Shown: positions 54,211-63,817 of the stretch, one piece after another | Layout: each line of letters starts with the position of its first letter | Numbering within the stretch: the first letter of the stretch is position 1 | Origin: Metabacillus idriensis | GTDB lineage: Bacteria; Bacillota; Bacilli; Bacillales; Bacillaceae | NCBI RefSeq assembly: GCF_009674765.1 | Contig: NZ_WKKF01000004.1 | Coordinates: 62,001-126,000 of the forward strand | Length of the DNA stretch: 64,000 bases | Direction: 5' to 3' | Notes under the pieces: model-generated | Seen by the model: the letters and a program-made list of their open reading frames with translations, nothing else | Database searches by the model: none | Told to the model about the DNA's origin: nothing | Program-made: the position numbers and the translations under genes

Positions 54211-54821
54211 TGCGCGTATTTTATAACAAAGAAGGTGTAGGGGATACCCTGCTGATCTCACTGACTGAAGTGTCAGAAGAAAATAGAGCGTTTGAAAAGA
54301 AGGGAGATGCAGTGCGGATATACAACAGTGCCTCAGGAGAAACGGCAGGATACAATCTTTTCAATGCATCCTCTTATTTTGAGATGGAGAGCAGCGGCGG
54401 CGTTGTTGAATTGACTGAAAATCTGCTTAATGATTTGAATGCCAGCCTGCATCAAAATGGCTTTGAGGAACAGCTGCATGCTGATCTTTCCCCGAAATTT
54501 ATAGTTGGTTTGGTAGAAACAAAAGAAAAACATCCAAACGCCGATAAATTGAGCGTATGCCAAGTTAACACCGGCAGAGAAAAACTTCAAATTGTGTGCG
54601 GTGCACCCAATGTCGACAGCGGACAAAAGGTTGTTGTGGCTAAAGTCGGAGCAGTCATGCCGAGCGGCCTCGTGATTAAGGATGCAGAGCTCAGAGGCGT
54701 TCCTTCAAGCGGAATGATCTGCTCTGCAAAGGAATTGGATCTGCCGAATGCACCACAGGAAAAAGGGATTTTAGTTTTAGACGATCATTATGAAATCGGA
54801 GCCGATTTTTTTAAAAAATAA
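54210..54821 (+). CDS. ytpR: tRNA-binding-domain protein YtpR
   Basis: 203 residues. C-terminal EMAP/PheT-type tRNA-binding OB fold (about 90-200): FIVGLVETKEKHPNADKLSV and VGAVMPSGLVIKDAELRGV. Resembles the N-terminal part of PheT but without the rest of the synthetase. Binding partner unknown. ATG overlaps the ytpQ stop. Confidence 0.93.
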   Translation: MRVFYNKEGVGDTLLISLTEVSEENRAFEKKGDAVRIYNSASGETAGYNLFNASSYFEMESSGGVVELTENLLNDLNASLHQNGFEEQLHADLSPKFIVGLVETKEKHPNADKLSVCQVNTGREKLQIVCGAPNVDSGQKVVVAKVGAVMPSGLVIKDAELRGVPSSGMICSAKELDLPNAPQEKGILVLDDHYEIGADFFKK

Positions 54822-54871
54822 CGGACTCCCATAAACGCATTTTCTAAAGCGAATACTCTATTTAAAAGTTA

Positions 54872-54906
54872 AAAAGTCACTAGGGAATTTTCTAGTGGCT
54901 TTTTTC
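54872..54906 (+). terminator. Terminator of ytpPQR
   Basis: AAAAGTCACTAG / CTAGTGGCTTTT stem (one wobble) then T-tract. Confidence 0.85.
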
Positions 54907-54973
54907 ATCTTTAAAAGATAGGATTAACTGTTACAATAGTAAATAAGACGAAACCTTTGAAAGAGTGGTTTTT

Positions 54974-57673
54974 ATGAGTTGGTTTTCAAAAATGATCAAT
55001 TATTTTGCAGGTGAAACAGAGACAGACAAACACTTAGAAAAAACATCAGCTGAAAAAAGGCAAATTCCAGAACAACAGCAGCAGCCTGTACATAGAGCAC
55101 CTGTACCGCCAAAAACGCAGCCTTCAAATGTGAAAAATGTAGAAACAAAAGTAGCCTATCAATATCCTAAAGGAAATTTTAAATTTCCAATGATTCCGGA
55201 TCATCAAAAAAACCGTCCAGAACCGAGAAGGAAAAGTCCGGAAAGTGCAAAAACTGAAAGGACGAAGCCTAAGAACGTAAGCAGCACAGGGCGTATTCCG
55301 GGTAAATCAGCCAGAATGAAGACAAATTCAGATTCAAAGAGGCCATTTCACCCAACTGAAATTCCTTCGCCAATTTACGGCTTCAGGCCAAGAGATAACC
55401 AAGAGCCCCTGGAGTATCGAATCAGTCCAAGAAATGAAGCGAATCAAAGCGGCGGCGAGCCAGTTTCAAGTTTATTTAAAAGCTTTCAGCAGGCAGCGCA
55501 ATCTACTGAATCCGTAATGTCAAAATTAAATGAACATAAACGGGCCGAGCTTTTGAAAAGAGAAGCTGCGAGAATGAGAGAACGTGAAGCCGCGGAAATT
55601 CCTGTATCATACGTGCGTGAAATTCCGAGAAAAGATGACCAGGTGATTTTAAGTACAGATGATGCGGAGCCTGTACCTGAAATGATTCCAGAAATCAGCT
55701 TTCAAAATGAAGGACTGAATAAAGATAACCAGCTTCTTTCCTTTGCTTCTGAGGACGATCAAGAAGAAATAAGCATTCTTTCTTCCAGTCAAGCTTATAA
55801 AAAAGAAGTACAGCCCATGCCATATGAAAATAGTGAAATAGCGGCAGCTTCAGATGAAACCGAATTGGTCCTGACAGAACAAGTACAGCCGCCTATTGAG
55901 GCAGAAGAGGAACCCTTCGAGAGCATTGATATACACGAAGAAAAGCAAACAAAGACCGAATGGATGCCAGTTGAAGAGCCGGAAGAAACTCCAGAAGCGG
56001 CCGTTATAACGGCAAGCGATAATGAGTTAAGGTTTCAGACGGACGCTCATAAAGAGATTTCTCAAGATAAAGAAGAGGAAACAAGGTTAATAGATGAACT
56101 AGAAAAAACTGCACCTGAAATAACGGAGGAACAGCCTTCAGTAGAAGGAGAAGAAAATCGTTCCGGCAGATCAACCGTACCATTTAATGTCATGATGTTT
56201 GGAAGAGATAAACAAAAAATTCAAAAGTCCGAGGGCTCTTCAAATTCTGGATCATCGTATCTTTTCCCCTCATTGCAGCTTTTGAACATTCCGCCTAAGG
56301 AATATGTTGATGATGTGGATTGGCTGCGGGAACAAACAGAATTGCTGAATGTGACACTTGAGAATTTCAATGTGAAAGCAAGAGTTGTTCATGTCACACA
56401 GGGCCCTGCTGTTACCCGTCTAGAAGTTCAGCCTGAACCTGGAGTGAAAGTAAATAAGATTACCAATTTAACAGATGATATCAAACTTAGCTTATCAGCT
56501 AAAGATATCCGCATAGAAGCCCCTATTCCGGGTAAAAACAGAATTGGAATAGAAGTGCCGAACAGGCACAGTAAGATGGTCTATTTGCGCGAAATTCTAA
56601 GAAGCGCAGAGTTCAGAAATAATCCGTCTCCGCTGACAGCTGCCCTTGGCCTTGATATTTCAGGACAGGCTGTTGTGACAGATCTGAAAAAAATGCCGCA
56701 TGGATTAATTGCCGGAGCAACGGGTTCAGGCAAAAGCGTGTGTATCAATACCATCTTAGTAAGTTTGCTTTATAAAGCTTCGCCTCATGAAGTGAAGCTG
56801 CTTCTGATTGACCCTAAAATGGTCGAACTTGCCCCGTATCACAATGTTCCTCATCTCGTCAGTCCGGTCATTACGGATGTAAAAGCGGCAACGGGTGCAT
56901 TGAAATGGGCAGTGGAAGAAATGGAAAGACGGTATGAGCTATTTGCACATGCAGGAGCAAGGGACATTTCCCGCTATAATGAACTTGTTGCAAAACATAA
57001 CAGCGGTGAGCACATGCCGTATCTGGTCATTGTCATTGATGAGCTTGCTGATTTAATGATGGCAGCTCCTGCCGACGTAGAAGAAGCAATCTGCCGCATT
57101 GCTCAAAAGGCAAGAGCGTGCGGAATACATTTAATTGTTGCTACACAGAGACCATCTGTTGATGTCATCACTGGATTAATCAAGTCGAATATTCCGACTA
57201 GAATTGCTTTTTCTGTTTCATCTCAAGTTGATTCCCGGACAATTATCGACTCAGCCGGAGCAGAAAAATTGCTCGGTAAAGGGGATATGCTCTTTTTAGA
57301 AAATGGCACATCCAAAGCTGTCCGCATTCAGGGGAACTTTGTATCTGATGAAGAAATTGAACGTGTCGTCAGCCATGCCAAAAAACAGATGAAGCCGGTC
57401 TTTTTATTTGAACAGGAAGAGCTGATGAAGAAGTCCAGCATAGGAAGCGAAGAAGATGAACTGCTGCTTGAAGCATGTGAATATGTGGTAGATCAGGGAG
57501 GAGCCTCAACATCCAGCCTGCAAAGAAGATTCAGAATCGGATACAACCGTGCAGCAAGGCTTATGGATATGATGGAAAAGCAGGGAATTATTTCAGAAGC
57601 AAGAGGAAGTAAACCCCGTGAAGTCCTGATTTCAGAGCAGGACCTCGAAACCATTCAAGAAAGCGGAATGTAA
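54974..57673 (+). CDS. sftA: DNA translocase SftA (FtsK/SpoIIIE family, soluble)
   Basis: 899 residues. No membrane segments at the N-terminus; a long low-complexity, acidic and proline-rich linker (about 20-420) replaces them, as in SftA. Motor domain: Walker A GATGSGKS near 580-587, Walker B VIVIDELADLMM near 686. C-terminal gamma winged helix (about 830-895; QRRFRIGYNRAARLMDMMEK) recognises orienting DNA sequences. Moves chromosome DNA away from the closing septum. ATG 54974 follows AAAGAGTGG; GTG 54965 lies in the site. Confidence 0.94.
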   Translation: MSWFSKMINYFAGETETDKHLEKTSAEKRQIPEQQQQPVHRAPVPPKTQPSNVKNVETKVAYQYPKGNFKFPMIPDHQKNRPEPRRKSPESAKTERTKPKNVSSTGRIPGKSARMKTNSDSKRPFHPTEIPSPIYGFRPRDNQEPLEYRISPRNEANQSGGEPVSSLFKSFQQAAQSTESVMSKLNEHKRAELLKREAARMREREAAEIPVSYVREIPRKDDQVILSTDDAEPVPEMIPEISFQNEGLNKDNQLLSFASEDDQEEISILSSSQAYKKEVQPMPYENSEIAAASDETELVLTEQVQPPIEAEEEPFESIDIHEEKQTKTEWMPVEEPEETPEAAVITASDNELRFQTDAHKEISQDKEEETRLIDELEKTAPEITEEQPSVEGEENRSGRSTVPFNVMMFGRDKQKIQKSEGSSNSGSSYLFPSLQLLNIPPKEYVDDVDWLREQTELLNVTLENFNVKARVVHVTQGPAVTRLEVQPEPGVKVNKITNLTDDIKLSLSAKDIRIEAPIPGKNRIGIEVPNRHSKMVYLREILRSAEFRNNPSPLTAALGLDISGQAVVTDLKKMPHGLIAGATGSGKSVCINTILVSLLYKASPHEVKLLLIDPKMVELAPYHNVPHLVSPVITDVKAATGALKWAVEEMERRYELFAHAGARDISRYNELVAKHNSGEHMPYLVIVIDELADLMMAAPADVEEAICRIAQKARACGIHLIVATQRPSVDVITGLIKSNIPTRIAFSVSSQVDSRTIIDSAGAEKLLGKGDMLFLENGTSKAVRIQGNFVSDEEIERVVSHAKKQMKPVFLFEQEELMKKSSIGSEEDELLLEACEYVVDQGGASTSSLQRRFRIGYNRAARLMDMMEKQGIISEARGSKPREVLISEQDLETIQESGM

Positions 57674-57776
57674 TGGAGAACTGGCTTGCCATTATCATAT
57701 AAATACAAAAGGTGTCTTTTATGGTAAATATTCTTCGAAATAGAAATTTTTGTCTGAAGAAGTTATGATCACCAGG

Positions 57777-57816
57777 AATTGGGAAAACTGATTTTGAACA
57801 GTTTCCCCAATTTTTC
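57777..57816 (+). terminator. Terminator of sftA
   Basis: 14-bp stem with one mismatch (57777-57790 with 57799-57812) and TTTTT. Confidence 0.8.
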
Positions 57817-58107
57817 CGCGCGAATTAAGACATAATTTGAAGCTGCTGTCCGTAATGTTTAAAGGGATAGGGAAACATTTCCTTTTTATTCCGCACTTGC
57901 CAAGTTCATGGATATCGTTTAATATGCATTGGGCAGGATAAATCGGCCCGTTTCATTCACTTAATAAATTTAAAGACAAAATGCCTGGTTTTGTTTGTCG
58001 GTTTTGAAGGACGCTTTTTATAGTTATCCATACAGCGTTCTGCTATAATGTTAAATCGTAAGCTATACTACATATCCGCTATCTTATGCATTCTAATTAA
58101 ACCTGGG
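57817..58107. other. Gap between sftA and murC
   Basis: About 290 bp without an ORF having a good site. A TATAAT near 58044 could be a second murC promoter (no good -35). No repeat recognised. Confidence 0.45.
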
Positions 58108-58135
58108 TTGCAAATTGGGATAAGAATCATATAAT
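58108..58135 (+). promoter_or_regulatory. murC promoter
   Basis: TTGCAA (58108-58113) and TATAAT (58130-58135), spacing 16. Confidence 0.65.
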
Positions 58136-58170
58136 GTCAAACAGATAGACGTTTGTTGGAGGTTCTATTT

Positions 58171-59469
58171 ATGACTGTTTACCATTTCGTTGGAATAAAA
58201 GGGACTGGAATGAGTGCCCTTGCACAGATTCTGCATGATATGAACTACGAAGTTCAGGGATCTGATATTGAAAAAACCATTTTTACTCAAAAAGCTTTAG
58301 AACAGCGCGGTATTCCGCTTTTTCCATTTTCAAAAGATAATATCAAAGAAGGATTAACCATCATAGCTGGAAATGCGTTTCCTGATTCCCATCCGGAGAT
58401 TGAGGAAGCACACAGCCTTGGACTTCAGGTTATTCGCTATCATACGTTTTTGGGCGAGTTTATGGAAAAGTTTACAAGTGTCGGCATTACAGGTGCCCAT
58501 GGCAAAACCTCAACCACAGGCTTGCTTGCCCACGTTATTCAGGGAGCGAAGCCAACTTCATTTTTAATTGGAGATGGAACTGGAAGAGGGATGGAGCAAA
58601 GCGAATACTTTGTTTTTGAAGCATGTGAATATCGCAGACACTTCTTGTCCTATTATCCTGATTATGCGATTATGACGAATATCGATTTCGATCATCCAGA
58701 TTACTTCAGCAGCATCGATGATGTTTTTAAAGCATTTCAAGAGATGGCTATGCAAGTCAAAAAAGGCATTATTGCCTGCGGTGATGATGAGCATCTTCAG
58801 CATATTCAGGCAAACGTGCCTGTCGTTTATTACGGCTTCAGTGAAGAGAATGACTTTCAGGCTCGCAATGTTGTCAAGGCAACTGATGGAACAAGTTTTG
58901 ATGTATTTGTCAGAAACACTTTTTATGCATCCTTTAAAATTCCGACATTCGGCGATCACAGTGTACTGAACGCACTGTCTGTCATTGCACTTTGTCATTA
59001 CGAAGAGATTGATGCAGAAGTGATTCAGGCACAGCTTCAAACATTTGAAGGTGTAAAGCGCCGCTTTAATGAAAAGAAAATCGGCAACCAAGTTCTAATT
59101 GATGACTATGCTCATCATCCTACTGAAATCACAGCAACGATTGACGCTGCAAGACAGAAATATCCGGACCGTGAAATCGTTGCGGTATTCCAGCCGCATA
59201 CCTTTACACGCACACAATCGTTTTTAGAGGAATTCGCGGACAGCCTGAAGAAAGCTGATACGGTCTACCTTTGCGACATATTCGGTTCTGCACGCGAAAA
59301 CATCGGGAAACTGTCGATTCAGGATCTGCAAGATAAAATCGATCGCGCTTCATTGATTGATGAAGAAGAAACGGCCGTCTTAAAGCAGCATGAAAATGGA
59401 GTTCTTGTTTTCATGGGTGCTGGAGACATTCAGAAATACCAGCAGGCTTACGAAAAGGCTCTGGTATAA
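58171..59469 (+). CDS. murC: UDP-N-acetylmuramate--L-alanine ligase
   Basis: 432 residues, Mur ligase family. ATP-binding GAHGKTSTT with GKT at 111-113; NAD-like N-terminal domain starts with [12 protein letters not shown]; the central [11 protein letters not shown]-type block is [11 protein letters not shown]. Adds the first amino acid to UDP-MurNAc in peptidoglycan synthesis. ATG 58171 has TTGGAGG upstream and gives the normal N-terminus. Confidence 0.97.
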   Translation: MTVYHFVGIKGTGMSALAQILHDMNYEVQGSDIEKTIFTQKALEQRGIPLFPFSKDNIKEGLTIIAGNAFPDSHPEIEEAHSLGLQVIRYHTFLGEFMEKFTSVGITGAHGKTSTTGLLAHVIQGAKPTSFLIGDGTGRGMEQSEYFVFEACEYRRHFLSYYPDYAIMTNIDFDHPDYFSSIDDVFKAFQEMAMQVKKGIIACGDDEHLQHIQANVPVVYYGFSEENDFQARNVVKATDGTSFDVFVRNTFYASFKIPTFGDHSVLNALSVIALCHYEEIDAEVIQAQLQTFEGVKRRFNEKKIGNQVLIDDYAHHPTEITATIDAARQKYPDREIVAVFQPHTFTRTQSFLEEFADSLKKADTVYLCDIFGSARENIGKLSIQDLQDKIDRASLIDEEETAVLKQHENGVLVFMGAGDIQKYQQAYEKALV

Positions 59470-59470
59470 T

Positions 59471-59518
59471 AAGCACAAAAAAGCATGAGGCGAGAACGCC
59501 TCATGCTTTTTTGTGCTT
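59471..59518. terminator. Bidirectional terminator between murC and the aminopeptidase gene
   Basis: Perfect 22-bp stem (59471-59492 with 59497-59518), loop AGAA. Confidence 0.95.
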
Positions 59519-60632
59519 ATTTCAGATTTTCAGGATTCAAGCCTTCTAGGGCCTCAATGACAAAACGGCCGTCTTTTCGGATGAGCACGCCGTCAAAATA
59601 CATTTCTCCGCCCCCGTATTCAGGGCGCTGAATGTTTACCATATCCCAATGAATGTTAGAATGGTTATCATTGAAAGCATCGTCATAGCACTGACCTGGA
59701 GTGAAGTGGAAGCTGCCGTCGATTTTTTCATCAAAAAGAATGTCCTGCATCGGATGCTGAATGTAAGGATTAACGCCAATTGCAAATTCACCAATATATC
59801 TTGCTCCTTCATCAGTATCGAAAATGCTGTTGATGCGTTCTGTATCATTTGCAGTAGCTTCAATAATTTTTCCGTCTTTAAATGTAAGCTTTACATTTTC
59901 AAATGTAAAGCCGTTATATGGAGACGGAGTATTGTATGTAATCGTTCCATTAACAGAATCACGAACCGGAGCTGTATAAACCTCACCGTCAGGGATATTC
60001 ATTTCCCCTGCACATTTAACAGCAGGAATGTCTTTAATAGAGAAAAGCAAATCCGTTCCCGGCCCTGTAATTCTTACTTCATCTGTTTGATTCATTAAAT
60101 CGGCGAGCGCGTCCATAGCTTTGTCCATTTTTCCGTAGTCCAGGTTGCACACATCAAAATAAAAATCTTCAAATGCTTCTGTGCTCATTTTTGCGAGCTG
60201 AGCCATTGATGAGTTCGGATAACGCAAGACAACCCATCTCGTTTTAGGAACACGAATATCACGGTGAACCTTTTGGCCGATTGTTCTGCCCTGCAGCTTC
60301 ATTTGAGCGTCAGGCACATCAGCATGTTCGTTGATGTTGTCTCCTGAACGAAGACCAATATAGGCATCCATTTTGCTCATGACATTTGCTTCAAACTCAG
60401 CCATCATTCCAAACTGTTCTTCCTGTCCACCGAGCAGAAGAGCGCGGTCTACCTGCTGATCTTTAAGAGAAACAAACGGATATCCGCCTGCAGCATATGC
60501 TTCATGGACGAGTGCTGTAACTAATTCTCTTTGCAGGCCAAAGTTTTCAATCAGTACTTTTTCTCCTTTTTGGAGCTTAACTGAATAATTGATCAAGTTC
60601 TTTGCTAGCTTTTGAATTCTTGGGTCTTTCAC
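59517..60632 (-). CDS. ampS: M29-family aminopeptidase
   Basis: 371 residues, slightly shorter than some AmpS members. Dimeric two-metal enzyme; conserved acids and histidines are in the C-terminal half (CAGEMNIPDGEVYTAP, GFTFENVKLTF, SNIHWDMVNIQ). Removes N-terminal amino acids from short peptides. GTG 60632 with GGGAGG upstream. Convergent with murC. Confidence 0.9.
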   Translation of the reverse strand: MKDPRIQKLAKNLINYSVKLQKGEKVLIENFGLQRELVTALVHEAYAAGGYPFVSLKDQQVDRALLLGGQEEQFGMMAEFEANVMSKMDAYIGLRSGDNINEHADVPDAQMKLQGRTIGQKVHRDIRVPKTRWVVLRYPNSSMAQLAKMSTEAFEDFYFDVCNLDYGKMDKAMDALADLMNQTDEVRITGPGTDLLFSIKDIPAVKCAGEMNIPDGEVYTAPVRDSVNGTITYNTPSPYNGFTFENVKLTFKDGKIIEATANDTERINSIFDTDEGARYIGEFAIGVNPYIQHPMQDILFDEKIDGSFHFTPGQCYDDAFNDNHSNIHWDMVNIQRPEYGGGEMYFDGVLIRKDGRFVIEALEGLNPENLK

Positions 60633-60789
60633 TTGTTTTCCTCCCGGTATGCAAATAAGTAATACATGTCTATTGTAACCGATGTCAGAAAAAAATTTAA
60701 AATAATTATTGAAAATTTAAAAACACGGCCATAATAGGAAAGGAATCCAATTTTTTTTGTAGAATACTAGCAGTATGAAAAATCTTTAT

Positions 60790-60815
60790 GTTTATAATTG
60801 AATACTTGCGGGAAA
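60790..60815 (+). promoter_or_regulatory. Sigma-B type promoter of ytxGH
   Basis: GTTTAT (60790-60795) and GGGAAA (60810-60815), spacing 14; close to the sigma-B consensus GTTTWW-N12-15-GGGWAW. The B. subtilis ytxGHJ operon is under sigma-B. Confidence 0.7.
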
Positions 60816-60846
60816 CAGTTACTATCGCTTATTGGAGGTGCTGAAG

Positions 60847-61293
60847 TTGGAAATTATTTTATACTTAGCTGTTGCACTAATTGCAATTGCATTCACTGTA
60901 CTAGTCGTTTTCCTGTCTAAAACGTTAAAATCCCTCTCTTCTACATTAAATAATGTAGCCGGAACACTGGCTGGGCTTGAGAATCAAATCCAGGGGATAA
61001 CGCTTGAAACGACTCAGCTGCTACATAAGACAAATGCTTTGGCAGAGGACATTCAGGAAAAATCAGAAAAGCTGAACACTGTTGTCTACGCGGTTCAGGG
61101 TGTTGGTTCATCTCTTCAGAATTTTAATGATTCTGTTCAGAAAGTATCAGCATCAGTAAGTACAAATCTTGAGAAAAATCAGGATAAAATCAACCAGGTT
61201 GTACAATGGAGCAACGTTGCAATGGATGTCTGGGGAAAATGGAAGCTGAAGAAGCAGAAATATGAGCGTCAGCAGAAACAGCCAAGTTTATGA
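60847..61293 (+). CDS. ytxG: General stress protein YtxG (DUF948)
   Basis: 148 residues. N-terminal membrane helix (about 3-23), then a long amphipathic coiled region ([20 protein letters not shown]). Start TTG 60847 with GGAGGTG 6 bases upstream; the in-frame TTG 60832 is within the site. Peripheral stress protein of unknown function; operon with ytxH. Confidence 0.9.
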   Translation: MEIILYLAVALIAIAFTVLVVFLSKTLKSLSSTLNNVAGTLAGLENQIQGITLETTQLLHKTNALAEDIQEKSEKLNTVVYAVQGVGSSLQNFNDSVQKVSASVSTNLEKNQDKINQVVQWSNVAMDVWGKWKLKKQKYERQQKQPSL

Positions 61294-61344
61294 ATTCGTT
61301 TTAAAAAAATATAAAATAAGAATCGCAATAGGGAGGAATTTATC

Positions 61345-61863
61345 ATGAGTAAAGATTCAATCAACAGTAAAGATTTTCTTATCGGAACACTAATTGGAGG
61401 AATTGTAGGAGCAACGACTGCATTATTCCTTGCACCTAAATCTGGTAAAGAACTTCGTGATAACATTGGTGAGCAGGCAGTCATTGTTAAAGAAAAAACA
61501 GGAAAAATCACAAATGATGCTCGTGAGAAAAGCAATGAATTTGCAGCACTTGCAAAAGAAAAGTCAGCTAATCTAACTCAGGTTGTATCAGAGCAATCTA
61601 CTCAAATCATGAATAAAGTACGTGATCTGAAAAGCTCTAAAGACCAAAACGGGGAGCAAACTGAAAACAATCCTGAAGATGTAAAGCTTAACTTAGCGCC
61701 TGAGGCTACAAGTGATGATCCTCAGCTGAATTCTTCAGTTCAAAGCCCTGTTAACGAAACAGGACAGCAAGCTTCTGGATCTACACAGCATGCTGAAGAA
61801 TTAAAAAAGCAAGTAAACAAAGAAATTGAAGAATCTAAAGAAGCATTTTCAGAAAAAAAATAA
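61345..61863 (+). CDS. ytxH: General stress protein YtxH
   Basis: 172 residues. YtxH domain: glycine-rich hydrophobic segment GTLIGGIVGATTALFLAPKS near 14-33, then a charged coiled tail; the C-terminal half (about 95-172) is low-complexity Gln/Ser/Asn/Glu. AGGAGG before ATG 61345. Sigma-B regulon in relatives. Confidence 0.92.
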   Translation: MSKDSINSKDFLIGTLIGGIVGATTALFLAPKSGKELRDNIGEQAVIVKEKTGKITNDAREKSNEFAALAKEKSANLTQVVSEQSTQIMNKVRDLKSSKDQNGEQTENNPEDVKLNLAPEATSDDPQLNSSVQSPVNETGQQASGSTQHAEELKKQVNKEIEESKEAFSEKK

Positions 61864-61870
61864 GACAATG

Positions 61871-61908
61871 AATCGGCAAAGTTAACCGCTTTGCCGATTG
61901 TTTTTATT
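61871..61908 (+). terminator. Terminator of ytxGH
   Basis: 11-bp stem AATCGGCAAAG / CTTTGCCGATT, loop of 7, T-tract. In B. subtilis ytxJ is part of the operon; here this terminator lies between ytxH and ytxJ. Confidence 0.85.
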
Positions 61909-61967
61909 TTAGAAGAAAATCATGTACAATATACGAATCAATGAAATTTAGGAGTGAATGGAACAAG

Positions 61968-62294
61968 ATGGCCAAAACAAAGATTGATACAGTCGAAGAA
62001 TTCCAGCAAATCGCTGACAGCGGAGAACCCTTTTTATTTTTCAAAAATAGCTTAACTTGTCCCATTGCTCAGGCAGCCTACGAGCAATTCGAAGCTTTTT
62101 CTGAGGAAAATGATTCGGTTAATGCCTATTACTTGAATGTCCAGGAAGCAAGACCGCTTTCAAATTATATAGCAGAAACTTACGGTGTGAAGCATGAATC
62201 ACCGCAGGCTCTTCTTTTCAAAGACAAACAGGTTGCATGGAACGAGTCACATTGGAAAATTACAAAAGACTCATTAACCAAAAACGTTTTATAA
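61968..62294 (+). CDS. brxC: Bacilliredoxin BrxC (YtxJ)
   Basis: 108 residues, thioredoxin fold. One redox cysteine, C31 in TCPI. ARPLSNYIAETYGVKHESPQ is the family block. Removes bacillithiol from protein thiols. ATG 61968 gives the standard N-terminus, though AGGAG is 13 bases away; ATG 61941 is an alternative. Confidence 0.92.
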   Translation: MAKTKIDTVEEFQQIADSGEPFLFFKNSLTCPIAQAAYEQFEAFSEENDSVNAYYLNVQEARPLSNYIAETYGVKHESPQALLFKDKQVAWNESHWKITKDSLTKNVL

Positions 62295-62304
62295 AGCGGA
62301 GGAT

Positions 62305-62338
62305 GGGACAGAGGCTCTAAAGCTCTGTCCCTTTTTTA
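62305..62338 (+). terminator. Terminator of brxC
   Basis: Perfect 9-bp stem GGGACAGAG / CTCTGTCCC with T-tract. Confidence 0.9.
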
Positions 62339-62371
62339 TGTGATCTGAGACATGATAGGAGAAAATGTAAA

Positions 62372-62980
62372 ATGAATGAACGTTCTTTTGATCAATTATT
62401 AAATATAAAGACTGAGGAGGCTCAAAAAGAATTTGGCAAGTCAATGCATTATCACCGTTATGAACCGACTCCATATGCGGCACTGGAGAAATTGTTCCAT
62501 GAATATGAGCTGAACAGCAGTCATCAAATAGTTGACTTTGGCTGCGGAAAAGGCAGAACAAATTTCTATATTCATTATTTAAGCAATGCTGTTGTCAAAG
62601 GGATTGAAATGAACGAGGAATTCTATCAGGAAGCCATCCAAAATCGAGATCGTTATGTAAAAAAAGCTAAGAGCCGAAAAGGGCAAATCCAGTTTTATTG
62701 CTGCTTGGCCGAAGAGTACAAAATTGATCCGGCAGATAATCGTTTTTATTTCTTTAATCCTTTTTCAAAAGAAATTTTTATGAATGTCATAGACAATATC
62801 CTTCAGTCGGTTGAAGAGGCAAGGCGGGAGATCGAGCTGATTTTGTACTATTGTTCAGAAGAGTATATTTATTTCCTGGAAAACCAGACCGCTTTTGAAT
62901 TTAAAAAAGAAGTCATTCTGCCTGGGTTTAATGACCGTAATCCGGTTGAACGATTTTTGATTTATAGACTTGATTATTAA
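62372..62980 (+). CDS. Class I SAM-dependent methyltransferase
   Basis: 202 residues. Motif I is VDFGCGKGR (54-62), and FYFFNPFSKEIF is the likely motif IV. Family resembles small Bacillus methyltransferases of unknown target. Site TAGGAG before ATG 62372. Monocistronic; the 52-bp repeat array begins 50 bp after it. Confidence 0.85.
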   Translation: MNERSFDQLLNIKTEEAQKEFGKSMHYHRYEPTPYAALEKLFHEYELNSSHQIVDFGCGKGRTNFYIHYLSNAVVKGIEMNEEFYQEAIQNRDRYVKKAKSRKGQIQFYCCLAEEYKIDPADNRFYFFNPFSKEIFMNVIDNILQSVEEARREIELILYYCSEEYIYFLENQTAFEFKKEVILPGFNDRNPVERFLIYRLDY

Positions 62981-63029
62981 TTAAATGGATGGAATTGAGT
63001 ACTATATTGAACAGCAATTATTATCCTTT

Positions 63030-63504
63030 GATTCCAAAAATGCTGAGAACAGTCGAGATTTTGGAATCAAAGGGGTGGTATAATTCCAAAAATACCGAGA
63101 AAAGTCGAGATAGTGGAATCAAAGGGGTGTTATGATTCCAATAATACCGAGAAAAGTCGAGATTGAGGAATCAAAGGGGTACTATGATTCCAAAAAAACC
63201 GAAAAAAAGTCGAGATTCAGGAATCAAAGGAGTGCTGTGATTCCAAAAATGCCGAGAAAAGTCGCGATTGAGGAATCCAAGGGGTGCAATGATTCCAAAA
63301 ATGCCGAGAAAAGTCGCGATAGTGGAATCAAAGGAGTACTATGATTCCAAAAATGCCGAGAAAAGTCGAGATAGTGGAATCAAAGGGGTACTATGATTCC
63401 AAAAATACCGAGAACAGTTGAGATTGTGGAATCAAAGGAGTACTATGATTCCAAAAATGCCAAGTACAGTCGAGAATGAGGAATCAAAGGGGTGCTATGA
63501 TTCC
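63030..63504. repeat. 52-bp tandem repeat array (9 units)
   Basis: Units start at 63030, 63082, 63134, 63186, 63239, 63291, 63343, 63395 and 63447, with a partial start at 63499; all 52 bp except one of 53. Each starts GATTCC (unit 2 AATTCC), holds GCCGAGAAAAGTCGAGA and GGAATC, so GATTCC/GGAATC arms alternate. Units differ by a few bases; there are no unique spacers, so this is not CRISPR. 52 is not a multiple of three, so it is not coding. Confidence 0.9.
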
Positions 63505-63704
63505 CCAAGCTTTTCTTTGACTGATGAAATCACATTAGAAACAGAGATGACATCGTGAATCTGTCCATCGAGCATTGAGCGCTCTCCATGTTCCTGTATG
63601 ACCGTATCAATGACTTCATAGGCGCCGTCTTTTTCGGATAAGAGCAAACAAACTACCGACCGGGTGCCAATATCTAATGCAAATGTGAAAGTCTCTTTTA
63701 CCAA
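63495..63704 (-). pseudogene. 5' remnant of FtsA-like (actin-fold) gene
   Basis: TTG 63704 with GAGGTG 6 bases upstream. The product MVKETFTFALDIGTRSVVCL..., then HGERSMLDGQIHDVISVSNV, is the phosphate-1 region and start of domain 1C of FtsA-like proteins, which are several hundred residues long. It stops after about 69 codons at a TAG made by the edge of the tandem repeat. Domains after the first are absent, and no continuation is found before 62980. Truncated, probably non-functional. Confidence 0.65.
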
Positions 63705-63772
63705 AATGAGCACCTCATTTATTAATCTCCAAAACTTGAAAAATCCTATAAAACAGCATTGTTAGCGCTTAA

Positions 63773-63798
63773 AAACGCTTTATCGCTTAAAAGCGTTT
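63773..63798 (+). promoter_or_regulatory. Inverted repeat AAACGCTTT ... AAAGCGTTT
   Basis: Perfect 9-bp arms with 8-base spacer, in a cluster of further CGCTT/AAGCG words (63763-63829). It lies just upstream of the promoter at 63818. Looks like an operator; only partial likeness to a CcpA cre site. Confidence 0.45.
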
Positions 63799-63817
63799 AA
63801 ATGTTAAAGAAAAAAGC

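Noticed and set aside
57721-57768. 15-codon frame after sftA with AAAGGTG upstream
   Set aside because: Too short to support without conservation evidence; lies directly before the sftA terminator.
58564-59091. 175-codon minus-strand frame inside murC
   Set aside because: Cys/Ile-rich nonsense composition, no site, fully inside the conserved murC frame.
63132-63344. 70-codon frame in the tandem array
   Set aside because: The 52-bp period shifts frame in each unit; no ribosome binding site.
63030-63504. CRISPR array
   Set aside because: The whole 52-bp unit is repeated with scattered changes; there are no unique spacers and no cas genes.
63756-63800. CcpA cre site
   Set aside because: Core AAGCG/CGCTT is present, but the outer TG and CA positions of the cre consensus are missing.
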